Positions 20,684 to 28,541 of a stretch of DNA of 44,690 nucleotides are shown here, one piece after another. The DNA is from JBPCOB01 sp051000715 (lineage in GTDB: Bacteria > Actinomycetota > Actinomycetes > JALYNC01): assembly GCA_051000715.1 (NCBI GenBank), contig JBPCOB010000133.1, positions 1 through 44,690 on the forward strand. The letters are read 5' to 3'. The notes under the pieces are model-generated. The model worked only from the letters and a program-made list of their open reading frames with translations, did not search any database and was not told the DNA's origin. The stretch's first letter is position 1. Every line of letters begins with the position of its first letter. The translations under genes and the position numbers were made by a program.

Positions 20684-20840
20684 CCGCGTTAGTAACCGGG
20701 TTACAAGTGCGTTCGTAACCCCGCCCCCGACCCGACCCGACCCGACCCGTAGTTGTAGTTGCTTTTGGTCTGTGGTCAGGAGTTCCAATTACTTTTGCAA
20801 GACCAAGAAAGACTGCAACGTGCGAACGATTTGGATTTGG
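20669..20840. other. Candidate replication origin: phased GTAACC repeats, CCCGA tandem repeats, AT-rich tract
   Basis: GTAACC occurs at 20669, 20680, 20692 and 20715, with the inverse GGTTAC at 20699. Direct copies are 11, 12 and 23 bp apart, about one or two helical turns. Then CCCGA is repeated almost five times (20726-20750). The next 90 bases are much richer in A+T than the genome. Iterons plus an AT-rich element beside an initiator-like gene suggest an origin. Confidence 0.5.
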
Positions 20841-20849
20841 AGCAAGCAG

Positions 20850-21362
20850 ATGATGGAACAAACCGACATCGCCAGACTCGCCTCGATGGCCAACGGACTA
20901 AGACCCGACTGGCCCAACGCCAGCATCTACACGTTCATCGCCCGCAACCTCTCGACCCGCGCCTACCGAGACGTCGCCGTCGCACTCGCCTGGGTCGCCG
21001 CCGACCAGAACACCGACACCCCGGCCCGGATCCTCGAACCCGGCCCCTGGTGGCGGGCAGCGACCGTGGAGAACCCCGGCGGCAACATCGCGCCGAAGCT
21101 CGACGAGACGTGCCCGGTGCATCCGGCGTACCGGGCGAGCAACTGCGGCGGCTGTCGTGCCGACGAGCTCGCTGGCGACGACCGACCCACCCCACCCGAG
21201 CAGCGCCGACCCGACCGGGCCGCCAACATCGCCGGTCTTCGAGCGGCCCTCGCCGGCGCCACCGCCGGGGTCTGCCCCCACGGTGTCGACCCGGCGGCCT
21301 GTGCCGAGCACGACCCCCGCCGGCGCAAGGCAGCACCGGCTGAAGCCGAGGCGGCATCGTGA
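20850..21362 (+). CDS. Hypothetical replication-region protein
   Basis: 170 residues from ATG 20850 (or 20853), with GGAG 8 nt upstream. EQTDIARLASMANGLRPDWPNASIYTFIARNLSTRAYRDVAVALAWVAAD and PARILEPGPWWRAA match a conserved actinophage protein found after the DnaT-like gene. CPVHPAYRASNCGGCRADEL and the end VCPHGVDPAACAEH look like zinc sites. The frame extends upstream without stop to 20676, which allows fusion to the preceding gene by frameshift. Confidence 0.65.
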   Translation: MMEQTDIARLASMANGLRPDWPNASIYTFIARNLSTRAYRDVAVALAWVAADQNTDTPARILEPGPWWRAATVENPGGNIAPKLDETCPVHPAYRASNCGGCRADELAGDDRPTPPEQRRPDRAANIAGLRAALAGATAGVCPHGVDPAACAEHDPRRRKAAPAEAEAAS

Positions 21363-21526
21363 CCACCGACCGTACGATGAGCCAAATACCCCCATTGGAT
21401 CGATCCAATTCGGCCGCGCAGGCATCGGTGGTACATCCGGACACCTGCGAGGCTGGAAGGCCCTCAGATCGGCGCGACGACCAACGCCCCGAACCCACAA
21501 CCGAGCGCCAGGAGGCGATGGAATGA
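21359..21526 (+). CDS. Small hypothetical protein (55 residues)
   Basis: GTG 21359 overlaps the preceding stop, and TGA 21524-21526 overlaps the next ATG. The sequence starts MTTDRTMSQIPPLDRSNSAA and is polar. The double overlap matches the operon's style and supports a real gene. A 16-bp palindrome lies inside it (21394-21409). Confidence 0.5.
   Translation: MTTDRTMSQIPPLDRSNSAAQASVVHPDTCEAGRPSDRRDDQRPEPTTERQEAME
21394..21409. repeat. 16-bp perfect palindrome
   Basis: ATTGGATCGATCCAAT, containing two GATC sites. Could be a regulator or methyltransferase site. Confidence 0.7.
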
Positions 21527-21861
21527 GCACGTTTCGCAAGAAGCCCGTCGAGATCGAAGCCATGCCCATCGCGGCCGAGACAAAGGAGGAAGACTTCCTC
21601 GACCCGAACTCTCGAAGCATCGCCGAGGCCAGCGGCTGGATGATGAGCAACGGCTTCCGTGCCTTCAAGGTCCACGGCAAGCGCCCGTTCGGCATCGCGA
21701 TCGAGACGCTTGAGGGCGTCATGGTCGCCAGCCCCGGTGACTGGATCATTCGAGGCGTTCAGGGCGAGTTCTACCCCTGCGCGCCGAGCATTTTCGAGGC
21801 GACCTACGAACCCGCCGAGCCCACCGCAACGAGACGTGATGAGCGCGATGAGCGCGGTTGA
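21523..21861 (+). CDS. Conserved phage protein of unknown function
   Basis: 112 residues, with AGGAGG 7 nt before ATG 21523. FRKKPVEIEAMPI at the N-terminus and GVMVASPGDWIIRGVQGEFYPCAPSIFEATYEP at the end match a small family widespread in phages of many hosts, always of unknown function. The C-terminus is rich in Arg/Asp/Glu. Confidence 0.75.
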   Translation: MSTFRKKPVEIEAMPIAAETKEEDFLDPNSRSIAEASGWMMSNGFRAFKVHGKRPFGIAIETLEGVMVASPGDWIIRGVQGEFYPCAPSIFEATYEPAEPTATRRDERDERG

Positions 21862-22186
21862 GCGGCTGGAGGCGGTGCTGATGGAGCATGACGTCAGCCG
21901 CGTGCTGACCGCCCAGAATCGCGATACGTGGGAGTGCGACTGTGGCTGGTTCGGAACGGGTCGCGCTCACTTCGCTCACGTCGCCGCAGCGTTGCGTGAG
22001 GCCGGGTACGTGCACCGCGACCAGGTGAAAGCCGAGGCGCTGCGGGAAGCCGGCGACGAGTGGACCCAGGGGCGATGGGCCGATGCGCCCCGACGAGTGG
22101 ATCGGGTACAGGAGCGCATCGCTACCGCGCAACACGTCGGCGACTGGCTCCGCGACCGCGCCGAGCACCTGGGCGGTGAGCGATGA
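21839..22186 (+). CDS. Hypothetical protein with CxC/HxxxH zinc-like site
   Basis: 115 residues from ATG 21839 (ATG 21848 also possible). WECDCGWFGTGRAHFAHVAAALREAG carries a compact Cys-x-Cys/His-x3-His site like the 17873 protein. The rest is helical and charged. It overlaps the preceding gene by 23 nt. Confidence 0.6.
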   Translation: MSAMSAVERLEAVLMEHDVSRVLTAQNRDTWECDCGWFGTGRAHFAHVAAALREAGYVHRDQVKAEALREAGDEWTQGRWADAPRRVDRVQERIATAQHVGDWLRDRAEHLGGER

Positions 22187-22359
22187 ACGCCGACCTTCAC
22201 TGTCACGAGGCCGTTGTCCGACACGACATCGAGGAGCCCTGTGACCGTGCAGCCGTGGGCTACAGGCTCGACCCCGAGGAAGGCAACCCGTACCCGGTCT
22301 GCCGACGCCACCATCGGCCGCCGTACTGGCTGACCGCACAGGCCGAGGCGCGACGATGA
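22183..22359 (+). CDS. Small Cys/His-rich hypothetical protein
   Basis: 58 residues starting MNADLHCHEAVVRHDIEEPC and ending CRRHHRPPYWLTAQAEARR. Start and stop are both in ATGA overlaps. Three cysteines and several histidines suggest zinc binding. Confidence 0.5.
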   Translation: MNADLHCHEAVVRHDIEEPCDRAAVGYRLDPEEGNPYPVCRRHHRPPYWLTAQAEARR

Positions 22360-22523
22360 GCAACAGCGAGACACCGCTGCGCGATGGTGACGTGCCCGAC
22401 CTGTGCCTGACCAAGGAACAAGCCGAGTTCATTCTCAGGTTTTACGAGCTCGATCCCCGAACGGGTCGCCGGATCGTCCACCGCGGCGTGCTGTCCCGCC
22501 CCAGAGGAGCCAGCGATGAGTAA
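22356..22523 (+). CDS. Orphan terminase large subunit N-terminal fragment
   Basis: 55 residues. LCLTKEQAEFILRFYELDPRTGRRIVHRGVLSRPRGASDE resembles the N-terminus of an actinophage large terminase family, where the text runs on to (A/R)PKG.GKS, the Walker A loop. Here it stops at RPRGASDE, exactly at the loop. The genome's real TerL at 24399 has a different N-terminus, so this appears to be a relic or a domesticated fragment. ATGA-coupled upstream. Confidence 0.45.
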   Translation: MSNSETPLRDGDVPDLCLTKEQAEFILRFYELDPRTGRRIVHRGVLSRPRGASDE

Positions 22524-22677
22524 CGGACCCATCGAGCCGGACGCCGACAAGCGGTGGGCCGCCAAGGAGCTGCGGCAGATGTTCCTCGCGCTCACGCAGG
22601 AGGGCTTCACCGAGCAGCAGGCGCTCGTTGTCATCGGCCAGATACTGGCCGCGGGCAACAGAGACGGTGGGCAGTGA
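22516..22677 (+). CDS. Small conserved actinophage protein
   Basis: 53 residues from ATG 22516, preceded by AGAGGAG. KELRQMFLALTQEGFTEQQALVVIGQIL is a short helical motif common in small actinophage proteins before the terminase. Function unknown. Confidence 0.6.
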   Translation: MSNGPIEPDADKRWAAKELRQMFLALTQEGFTEQQALVVIGQILAAGNRDGGQ

Positions 22678-23579
22678 GCGAAGCGCTCTGCCCCTGCGGG
22701 AAGCCGACAGCCGGTGGCTTCCTCTGCGACCGTTGCGTGCACACCCTTGACGTGGCGCTGGCCAACATCGCCGCCTACCACGGCGACCTGGACACCCTGC
22801 GCACCAAACAGGCCCGGTACTCAGTCACTCGGTCCCGGGCATCGGTCGGCCGGACCCAGCCCCTGGTCATCGACGGCCGCTGGGTCGACACGTCCGGCAC
22901 AGGCTCCGAGGTCGAGTACGCCGTCCGCTCCACGGTCGTCGCCTGGACCCGTGTCGTCCTCGACGACTGGCCGCCGCTGAACCAGCTCCACTGTGAAGAC
23001 GGACTCTGCGTCCGCTGCTCGGTGATCCGGCGCCGTAAGCACCCGGCCGACACCATCGCATCCTGCTGCGCCTACCTGCAACGGATGCTCGGCCGTCACC
23101 TCTCCGGCGCGGAGTATGCACCCGAGATGCTCGACGAGATGCTCGACCTGGAACGCAGGCTGCGCCGGCTGGTGGACTCACCACCCGAGCGCTGGTACGC
23201 CGGTGTCTGCGGCTCGGTCACCGACACCGACATCGGTGAGGTTGTCTGCACTCGCGAGCTGTATGCCGACCCGGGCTCACCGTTCGTGCGCTGCGGTGAC
23301 TGCGGCTGCACCTACGATGTGGAAGCTCGGCGTGAGGTCCTGCTTGCTGAGGCGAGAGACCGCCTCGCGACAGTTCGCACCATCGCGCGGATCGTGACCA
23401 CGCTGGGCGAGGTGCGGGCCAGCGAGAAAAGGACCGAGTCACGGATCAACACGTGGGTCCATCGCAGTCAGTTGACGAGGCGAGGACAGCGGGTGGTTGA
23501 TCACAAGCCACGGGCGCTCTACCGCGTGGGCGACGTCCTTGACCTGCTGGCCGAGGACGCACGGGAGGAGTCCGCGTGA
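22674..23579 (+). CDS. Zinc-finger/HTH protein upstream of packaging genes
   Basis: 301 residues from GTG 22674. The N-terminus CPCGKPTAGGFLCDRCVHTLDVALANI is a zinc ribbon followed by a helical repeat region. A second cysteine cluster (FVRCGDCGCTYD) comes near residue 205. The C-terminal TWVHRSQLTRRGQRVVDHKPRALYRVGDVLDLL is an HTH with a wing-like tail. The family is frequent at this position in actinophages and is probably DNA-binding; it could regulate late genes. It ends the early operon. Confidence 0.7.
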   Translation: MSEALCPCGKPTAGGFLCDRCVHTLDVALANIAAYHGDLDTLRTKQARYSVTRSRASVGRTQPLVIDGRWVDTSGTGSEVEYAVRSTVVAWTRVVLDDWPPLNQLHCEDGLCVRCSVIRRRKHPADTIASCCAYLQRMLGRHLSGAEYAPEMLDEMLDLERRLRRLVDSPPERWYAGVCGSVTDTDIGEVVCTRELYADPGSPFVRCGDCGCTYDVEARREVLLAEARDRLATVRTIARIVTTLGEVRASEKRTESRINTWVHRSQLTRRGQRVVDHKPRALYRVGDVLDLLAEDAREESA

Positions 23580-23645
23580 CTTCGATGCCTGGTGTGCTAG
23601 CGTTCGCTGTGACATTGGATTTGCAGTCTGACGACCCCGAAACCC

Positions 23646-23673
23646 GGCCCCGCCTCACACGCCGAGCGGGGCC
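23646..23673 (+). terminator. Terminator-like hairpin after early operon
   Basis: GGCCCCGC (23646-23653) pairs perfectly with GCGGGGCC (23666-23673) around a 12-base loop. No U tract follows, which is common in GC-rich actinobacteria. It lies between early and packaging genes. Confidence 0.55.
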
Positions 23674-23724
23674 TCCTGCGTTCTCGGGACACTACGGGCC
23701 GAGGACGCGACGGGGGAGGATCCG

Positions 23725-24006
23725 TTGGTCGCAGACACCTCACGCAACACCCGCCGGCTGCAACGGATCAAAGCTAACCAGCGGGCCAGGCGGTTGCCGT
23801 GCTGGCTGTGCGGACAACCCATCGACTACGCGCTGCCGGCCGGACACACCGACGCATTCAGCTACGACCACGCGAAGGCATGGAAGCTGCACCCGGAGCT
23901 GCGCGAAGACCCGGACAACGGCAGGTCGGCGCACAAGCGGTGCAACTCGTCGCGCGGACTGCGCGACCCGGCACCCGGGCTCGGCGACGCCGCCGGGCAA
24001 TGGTGA
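23725..24006 (+). CDS. HNH endonuclease next to terminase
   Basis: 93 residues from TTG 23725 with GGGGGAGGA upstream. CWLCG, FSYDHAKAWKLHPELREDPDNGRSAHKRCNSSRG is a complete zinc-ribbon HNH motif. HNH proteins directly before the small terminase assist cos cleavage in HK97-like phages. That role is likely here. Confidence 0.85.
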   Translation: MVADTSRNTRRLQRIKANQRARRLPCWLCGQPIDYALPAGHTDAFSYDHAKAWKLHPELREDPDNGRSAHKRCNSSRGLRDPAPGLGDAAGQW

Positions 24007-24011
24007 CCGCC

Positions 24012-24040
24012 AGAAATATCCAGCAAAAATAAATATGAAA
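24012..24040 (+). other. AT-rich pocket between HNH and small terminase
   Basis: AGAAATATCC..AAAAATAAATATGAAA is a 29-base A/T tract, followed by a pyrimidine-rich run (about 24057-24085). Such a site before terS may bind terminase (cos or pac), but no cleavage site can be read from sequence. Confidence 0.3.
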
Positions 24041-24151
24041 GCCGCCTTGGAATCGCTTCCCTCTCCCTCCAGGCCCCCTACCCCCCATCGTGCGGTGGGA
24101 TTTGACCGTTAGCTGACTCCTGTCGGCCTTGTTGGATGAGGAGGCTGTGCC

Positions 24152-24448
24152 GTGGGCGACCTCCTGAAGGCTTACGACGCGTCTGTCGAGGCGAGTCGGG
24201 CGGAGGAGCAGGACGAGGCGCTTGTCGAGGCCGGTCGGAGGATCGCTGCTCAGATCGACTACGCGGTCGAGTTCGGTAAGGGCCAGGAGGTGACGAAGGC
24301 TCTGTATCTGACGCCGCATCTGGTGAACATCCTCAAGGAGTTGCTCGCTACACCTGCGGCTCGACTTGCGGCCGAGAAGAACAGTTCGGAGGCCGAGGGT
24401 GGTGGCACGCTCGGCAAGCTCCGTGCGGTCCACGGCGTCAGCAAGTAA
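24152..24448 (+). CDS. terS: Terminase small subunit
   Basis: 98 residues from GTG 24152 with GAGGAGG upstream. VSAAS-type helices (DLLKAYDASVEASRAEEQDEALVEAGRRIAAQIDYAVEF, TPHLVNILKELLATPAARLAAE) fit small terminases of this actinophage type. It recognises phage DNA and feeds it to TerL. The large subunit overlaps its 3' end by 50 nt. Confidence 0.75.
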   Translation: MGDLLKAYDASVEASRAEEQDEALVEAGRRIAAQIDYAVEFGKGQEVTKALYLTPHLVNILKELLATPAARLAAEKNSSEAEGGGTLGKLRAVHGVSK

Positions 24449-26045
24449 GAAGCGGTTCGGCCGTACGACGCCGCGTATTTATACCCCGCCGCTTCGTAGG
24501 CTCACGAAGTGGACGACGCTCGGGCTCGCGGTCATCGAGTTTGCCGAGCAGGTGCTCGGGATCATCTTGCTTCCGTGGCAGAAATGGCTTCTTGTCCATG
24601 CCCTTGAACTGCTTCCGGACGGGACACCTCGGTTCCGTACGGTGATTGTGCTGGTGGCCCGGCAGAACGGCAAGTCGACGCTGTCGATCGTGCTGAGTTT
24701 GTTCTTCATGTACGTGCTTGGTCGCGGCCTGGTGATCGGCACCGCTCAGGATTTAGACGTTGCCGAGGAGATCTGGCAGAACGCGGTCGACCTCGTTGAG
24801 GAGACGCCGGAGCTCAACGCGCTGAAGAAGCGTGTGGTGCAGAAGAATGGCAGCAAGGCGCTTGAACTGAAAACCGGCGAGCGGTACAAGGTCAAGGCCG
24901 CGAACCGCGGTGCCGGCCGGTCCCTGTCGGGTGACCTGATCCTGCTTGACGAGCTGCGCGAGCATCAGTCGTGGGACGCCTGGGCGGCGTTGACGAAAAC
25001 AGCTATGGCTCGCGAGCTGGCGATGATCTGGGCGTTGTCGAACGCCGGGGACGCATCGTCGCTGGTGTTGCGGTATCTGCGGCGGATGGCGCATGCCGCG
25101 GTCGGTGATCCGGATGGGTTGAACGCGGACGAGGATCCTTCGTCGTTGTTGCCGTCGACTGAGGACCTCGACGACGAGGCGCTTGACGCGGATGAGCTTG
25201 AGGTCGCCGAGGATGACTCGCTGGGCATCTTCGAGTGGTCGGCTGAGCCTGGTTGCGCGGTAACGGACCGGGATGGTTGGGCTCAGGCGAACCCGTCGCT
25301 GGGGTACCTGATCAGTGAGCGGACCATTGCGAGTGCGTGCCGGACGGACCCGGAGTGGGTGTTCCGGGTGGAAGTGCTCTGCCAGTGGTCGGAGGGCACG
25401 TTGGAGGGGCCGTTCCCGCCGGGGTCGTGGGAGGCGACGACTGACAACGCGTCGAAGGTTGCTGACGGTGGTCAGATCGTGGTCGGGGTCGACGTTTCGT
25501 GGGATCGGTCGAAGGCCCATATCGCGATCGCCGGGTACCGCGATGACGGTGTGCCGCATGTCGGTGTGGTCGCTTCTCGGGCCGGCGTCGACTGGGTGTT
25601 GCCGTGGCTGCTGGGCCCGGATGCGCCGCCATTCTCCGGTGTGGTGGTGCAGACCAATGGTCCGGCGTCGAGCCTGGTCGAGCCGCTGCGTCGGGCTGGG
25701 CTCAGGGTCGTGGACTGGGCCGGGACAGATCTTGGTCGCGGTACCGGTGCCTTTTACGACTCGGTGCGTTCCCGGAAGGTTCGGCATCGGCCGCAACCGG
25801 TGCTCGACGTCGCTGCGGCTAACGCGTCGGTGAGACCGATGGGCGACGCCTACGTGTGGGATCGGAAGAAGTCGCCGGTCGATGTCGCCCCGCTGGTCGC
25901 GGTAACCGGCGCGCTGTGGGCGCTTGCGTCGGACCAGTTGGTGCCGGATGTCCCATCGCCCGCACCGGTCTTGATCGAGTCAGGTTCCAGCCAAAGCGCC
26001 GACCCGCTCGGGGGTGTCCCCGGGTTCGGTTCGCCGAACTTCTAG
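24399..26045 (+). CDS. terL: Terminase large subunit
   Basis: 548 residues from GTG 24399, chosen because GGAGG lies 6 nt upstream; an in-frame ATG at 24366 has no site. IVLVARQNGKSTLS is the Walker A-like loop (Lys about 92). LILLDELREHQ is Walker B. QIVVGVDVSWDRSKAHIAIAG is the first acidic strand of the RNase H-like nuclease. This is an HK97/phiC31-like motor that pumps DNA into the capsid through the portal and cuts it. Confidence 0.92.
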   Translation: MVARSASSVRSTASASKKRFGRTTPRIYTPPLRRLTKWTTLGLAVIEFAEQVLGIILLPWQKWLLVHALELLPDGTPRFRTVIVLVARQNGKSTLSIVLSLFFMYVLGRGLVIGTAQDLDVAEEIWQNAVDLVEETPELNALKKRVVQKNGSKALELKTGERYKVKAANRGAGRSLSGDLILLDELREHQSWDAWAALTKTAMARELAMIWALSNAGDASSLVLRYLRRMAHAAVGDPDGLNADEDPSSLLPSTEDLDDEALDADELEVAEDDSLGIFEWSAEPGCAVTDRDGWAQANPSLGYLISERTIASACRTDPEWVFRVEVLCQWSEGTLEGPFPPGSWEATTDNASKVADGGQIVVGVDVSWDRSKAHIAIAGYRDDGVPHVGVVASRAGVDWVLPWLLGPDAPPFSGVVVQTNGPASSLVEPLRRAGLRVVDWAGTDLGRGTGAFYDSVRSRKVRHRPQPVLDVAAANASVRPMGDAYVWDRKKSPVDVAPLVAVTGALWALASDQLVPDVPSPAPVLIESGSSQSADPLGGVPGFGSPNF

Positions 26046-26064
26046 CTGAGAGGGAGGTCGTCTG

Positions 26065-27342
26065 GTGTCGAGCCTTGCCCCGGAGATCCTCCCGGCTCCG
26101 CCGTCTCGTGAAATCGGCCATGCGCAGCCTGGTGTGTGGGAGGACGAGTTCGACAACCCGGAGCTCCGCTTCCCTGCCGCGTACCGGACGTTCGATGAGA
26201 TGCTCCGGCATCCTCAGGTCAACTCGGCTTTCGCATCGGTCATCCTTCCGATTCTGCGGACAACGTGGCGGATCGACGGGACCGGTTGCCGTGAGGAAGT
26301 TGTCCGCCATGTGGCTGCTGACATGTCGCTGCCGATCGTCGGTGAGGGCGACGTGGCGTATGGGTCGGGGTACGCGGAGGAACGGTTCTCGTGGAGCGAG
26401 CACCTCCCGGCGGCAGTACACGGGATGTTTGCCCATGGCCACGCATATTTCGAGCAGAAGGCGGAGTTTGATCCGATCGACGGGCGGTGGCATCTGGTCA
26501 AGCTGGGATATAGGTCGCCTCGTACGATCACGGCGAAGGTCGCCCGGGACGGCGGGCTCATCTCTCTTGAGCAGGACCCGTCCGGTGCGACCGGGATATA
26601 CACCAGCGGTGCCCGGCCGATCTCGTTGCCGCTGCGTCGTGTCGTGGTCTACACCCACGACAAGGTGGGCACGAACTGGCGGGGTCGTTCCATGCTCGTC
26701 CCGGCGTACATGGACTGGCGTACCGACCTACTCAACCGGTCTCAGCAGCGGACCCTCTTCGAGAGGCACGCTTCGCCGTCGCCGGTCTATGAGGCGGCAG
26801 AAAGCGAGTCCAGCCTTGAGGCTGGCAAGAAGGTCGCTACCGACTATCGTTCCGGCCAGTCGTCCGGCGCTGCGATTCCCGCCGGCGCGAAGCTTCACCT
26901 CCCTGGCCTGGAAGGGTCTCTGCCGAACCTGGACCAGGCGCTCGTTCGGAACAGCGAGAACATCGCCCGGGCGTTCCGTGCGCATTTCCTGAACCTGGGG
27001 ACCGCCACCGGCACCGGGTCCTACGCGCTGAGCAACGCCTTGCAGAGCTTTTTCACGCTTACTGTCCAGGGCAACGCCGAAGAGGTCGCCCGCATCGGGT
27101 CGAGGTACGTGGTGCGAGACATCGTGGACTGGAACTGGGGGCCGGCCGAGCGGGCGCCGCGGCTGGTGTTCGACGAGATCGGGTCAAGAAGCGACGCGCT
27201 GATCGAGGCGATCGCAGCGCTCGTCACTGCGGGTGTCCTCCAGCCCGACGAGGCGCTGGAGAAGTACTTGCGCACCACCCTTGGCCTTCCCCCGGCACAC
27301 GGGGGTGCCCCCAATACACCAGCTCAGGAGGTTCCTGCGTGA
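26065..27342 (+). CDS. Portal protein
   Basis: 425 residues from GTG 26065 after GAGGGAGG. Segments such as ELRFPAAYRTFDEMLRHPQVNSAFASVILPILRTTWRIDG and NWRGRSMLVPAYMDWRTDLLN match the phage portal class related to Mu gp29 (DUF935). The protein forms the dodecameric ring at one capsid vertex where terminase and head-tail connectors bind. The position between TerL and the capsid protease supports this. The next start overlaps by 4 nt. Confidence 0.85.
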   Translation: MSSLAPEILPAPPSREIGHAQPGVWEDEFDNPELRFPAAYRTFDEMLRHPQVNSAFASVILPILRTTWRIDGTGCREEVVRHVAADMSLPIVGEGDVAYGSGYAEERFSWSEHLPAAVHGMFAHGHAYFEQKAEFDPIDGRWHLVKLGYRSPRTITAKVARDGGLISLEQDPSGATGIYTSGARPISLPLRRVVVYTHDKVGTNWRGRSMLVPAYMDWRTDLLNRSQQRTLFERHASPSPVYEAAESESSLEAGKKVATDYRSGQSSGAAIPAGAKLHLPGLEGSLPNLDQALVRNSENIARAFRAHFLNLGTATGTGSYALSNALQSFFTLTVQGNAEEVARIGSRYVVRDIVDWNWGPAERAPRLVFDEIGSRSDALIEAIAALVTAGVLQPDEALEKYLRTTLGLPPAHGGAPNTPAQEVPA

Positions 27343-28541
27343 GCACCCCACTGTTTGACCGGTTCCACTTTCTCGCCCGCGATGGCCAGCATGCGAAGAC
27401 CCCGATCCGCGCAGAGGTCCCATCGGTCAAGACCGACCAGGGCGTGGCGACGCTTCGGCTCTACGACCCCCTAGATTCCTACGGTGGTCCTTTCGGGCTG
27501 TCCGCTAAGGAGTTCGTGGGGGCACTGGACGAGCTGCCTGATAACACGACCGAGATCCGGCTTCTCATCAACAGCCCTGGCGGTGAGGTCTTTCAGGGTA
27601 TTGCAATCTTGAATGCGCTGCGTGCGCATCCCGCTCACGTCGTCGCCGTCGTAGAGGGCATCGCCGCCTCTGCGGCTTCGTTCATCGCTGCTGGTGCCGA
27701 CGAGCTGCTGATGATGCCGAACGCGGAGATTTTCGTGCATGACGCCCTCGGCCTCTGCGTGGGTGATGCCACGGACATGCAGAAGATGGCGGAGGACCTC
27801 GCTCACGTGAGCGGCAACATCGCCAGTGTGTATGCGGCGAGGGCCGGTGGCACCACCGAGAGCTGGCGGGCCGTGATGCTCGCTGAGACGTGGTACTCCG
27901 CCGACGAAGCGGTGTCAGCCGGTCTCGCTGACCGCGTGCTCACCACATCAGGTGGCGACCAGAACGCCACCAAAGATCGCTTCGACCTGTCGATCTTCAA
28001 CCACGTCGGCCGCTCCAAGGCACCGGCACCTATTCTCCCGAGCGCGTCCGCGGTCGGGTCAACCCCCACTCAGGAGAGGAGTCCCGCCGTGGCGTTCAGC
28101 GACGAGGGAACCACCACCATGAGGCAGAAGCTCGGCATCGCCGAGGACGCGGACGAGGCCACCATCCTGGCGGCCCTCGCAGAGGCGCTCGATGAGCGCA
28201 CCGATCCGCCTGCTGCCTCCCCAGACGTGCCCGAGGGCCACGTCGTCATCCCGCAGGCCGCGCTCGCGGACCTGCAGACCAACGCGGCCGCCGGTGCGCA
28301 GGCGGCCGAGACGCTCCGGGTGCAGAACCGGGAGTCGTTCCTGGATGCGAACCGCACCAAGTTCGCGCCCGCGAATCGGGCGGCTTGGGCGAAGGAGTTT
28401 GACCGTGACCCGGTCAACACCGCCAAGCACTTCGAGGCTGCCCCGGAGATCATGCCGGTCGGCGAGCTCGGGTTCGACGCTGAGCCCACCGACTCCGAGG
28501 ACGTCACCGAGTCCGCGGCCTACAAGAATTGGAGCATGTGA
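27339..28541 (+). CDS. Capsid maturation protease (ClpP/S14-like) fused to scaffold
   Basis: 400 residues from GTG 27339 with CAGGAGG upstream. Residues about 20-205 are a ClpP-like serine peptidase: INSPGGEVFQGIAILNAL, the Ser nucleophile region GIAASAASFIAAGADELLMMPNAEIFVHDA, and TWYSADEAVSAGLADRVL. After a linker, residues 250-400 are acidic and helical (VIPQAALADLQTNAAAGAQAAE), as in scaffold domains. The protease cuts scaffold and itself during head maturation. As in lambda C/Nu3, a free scaffold may come from an internal start at 28089. Confidence 0.85.
   Translation: MSTPLFDRFHFLARDGQHAKTPIRAEVPSVKTDQGVATLRLYDPLDSYGGPFGLSAKEFVGALDELPDNTTEIRLLINSPGGEVFQGIAILNALRAHPAHVVAVVEGIAASAASFIAAGADELLMMPNAEIFVHDALGLCVGDATDMQKMAEDLAHVSGNIASVYAARAGGTTESWRAVMLAETWYSADEAVSAGLADRVLTTSGGDQNATKDRFDLSIFNHVGRSKAPAPILPSASAVGSTPTQERSPAVAFSDEGTTTMRQKLGIAEDADEATILAALAEALDERTDPPAASPDVPEGHVVIPQAALADLQTNAAAGAQAAETLRVQNRESFLDANRTKFAPANRAAWAKEFDRDPVNTAKHFEAAPEIMPVGELGFDAEPTDSEDVTESAAYKNWSM
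28072..28091 (+). promoter_or_regulatory. Internal ribosome-binding site and GTG for free scaffold
   Basis: AGGAGAGGAG (28072-28081) lies 7 nt before an in-frame GTG at 28089 (residue 251). It would give a 150-residue scaffold, as the Nu3 start inside lambda gene C does. The preceding 15 bases ACCCCCACTCAGGAG also occur before the internal GTG of the endolysin. Confidence 0.6.

Noticed and set aside
20721..20755. CRISPR or telomere-like array (CCCGA repeats)
   Set aside because: Repeats are 5 bases without spacers; treated as part of the possible origin or as coding low complexity.
23576..24112. 178-codon plus-strand frame overlapping the HNH gene
   Set aside because: It runs through the terminator hairpin and in another frame across a clear HNH protein.
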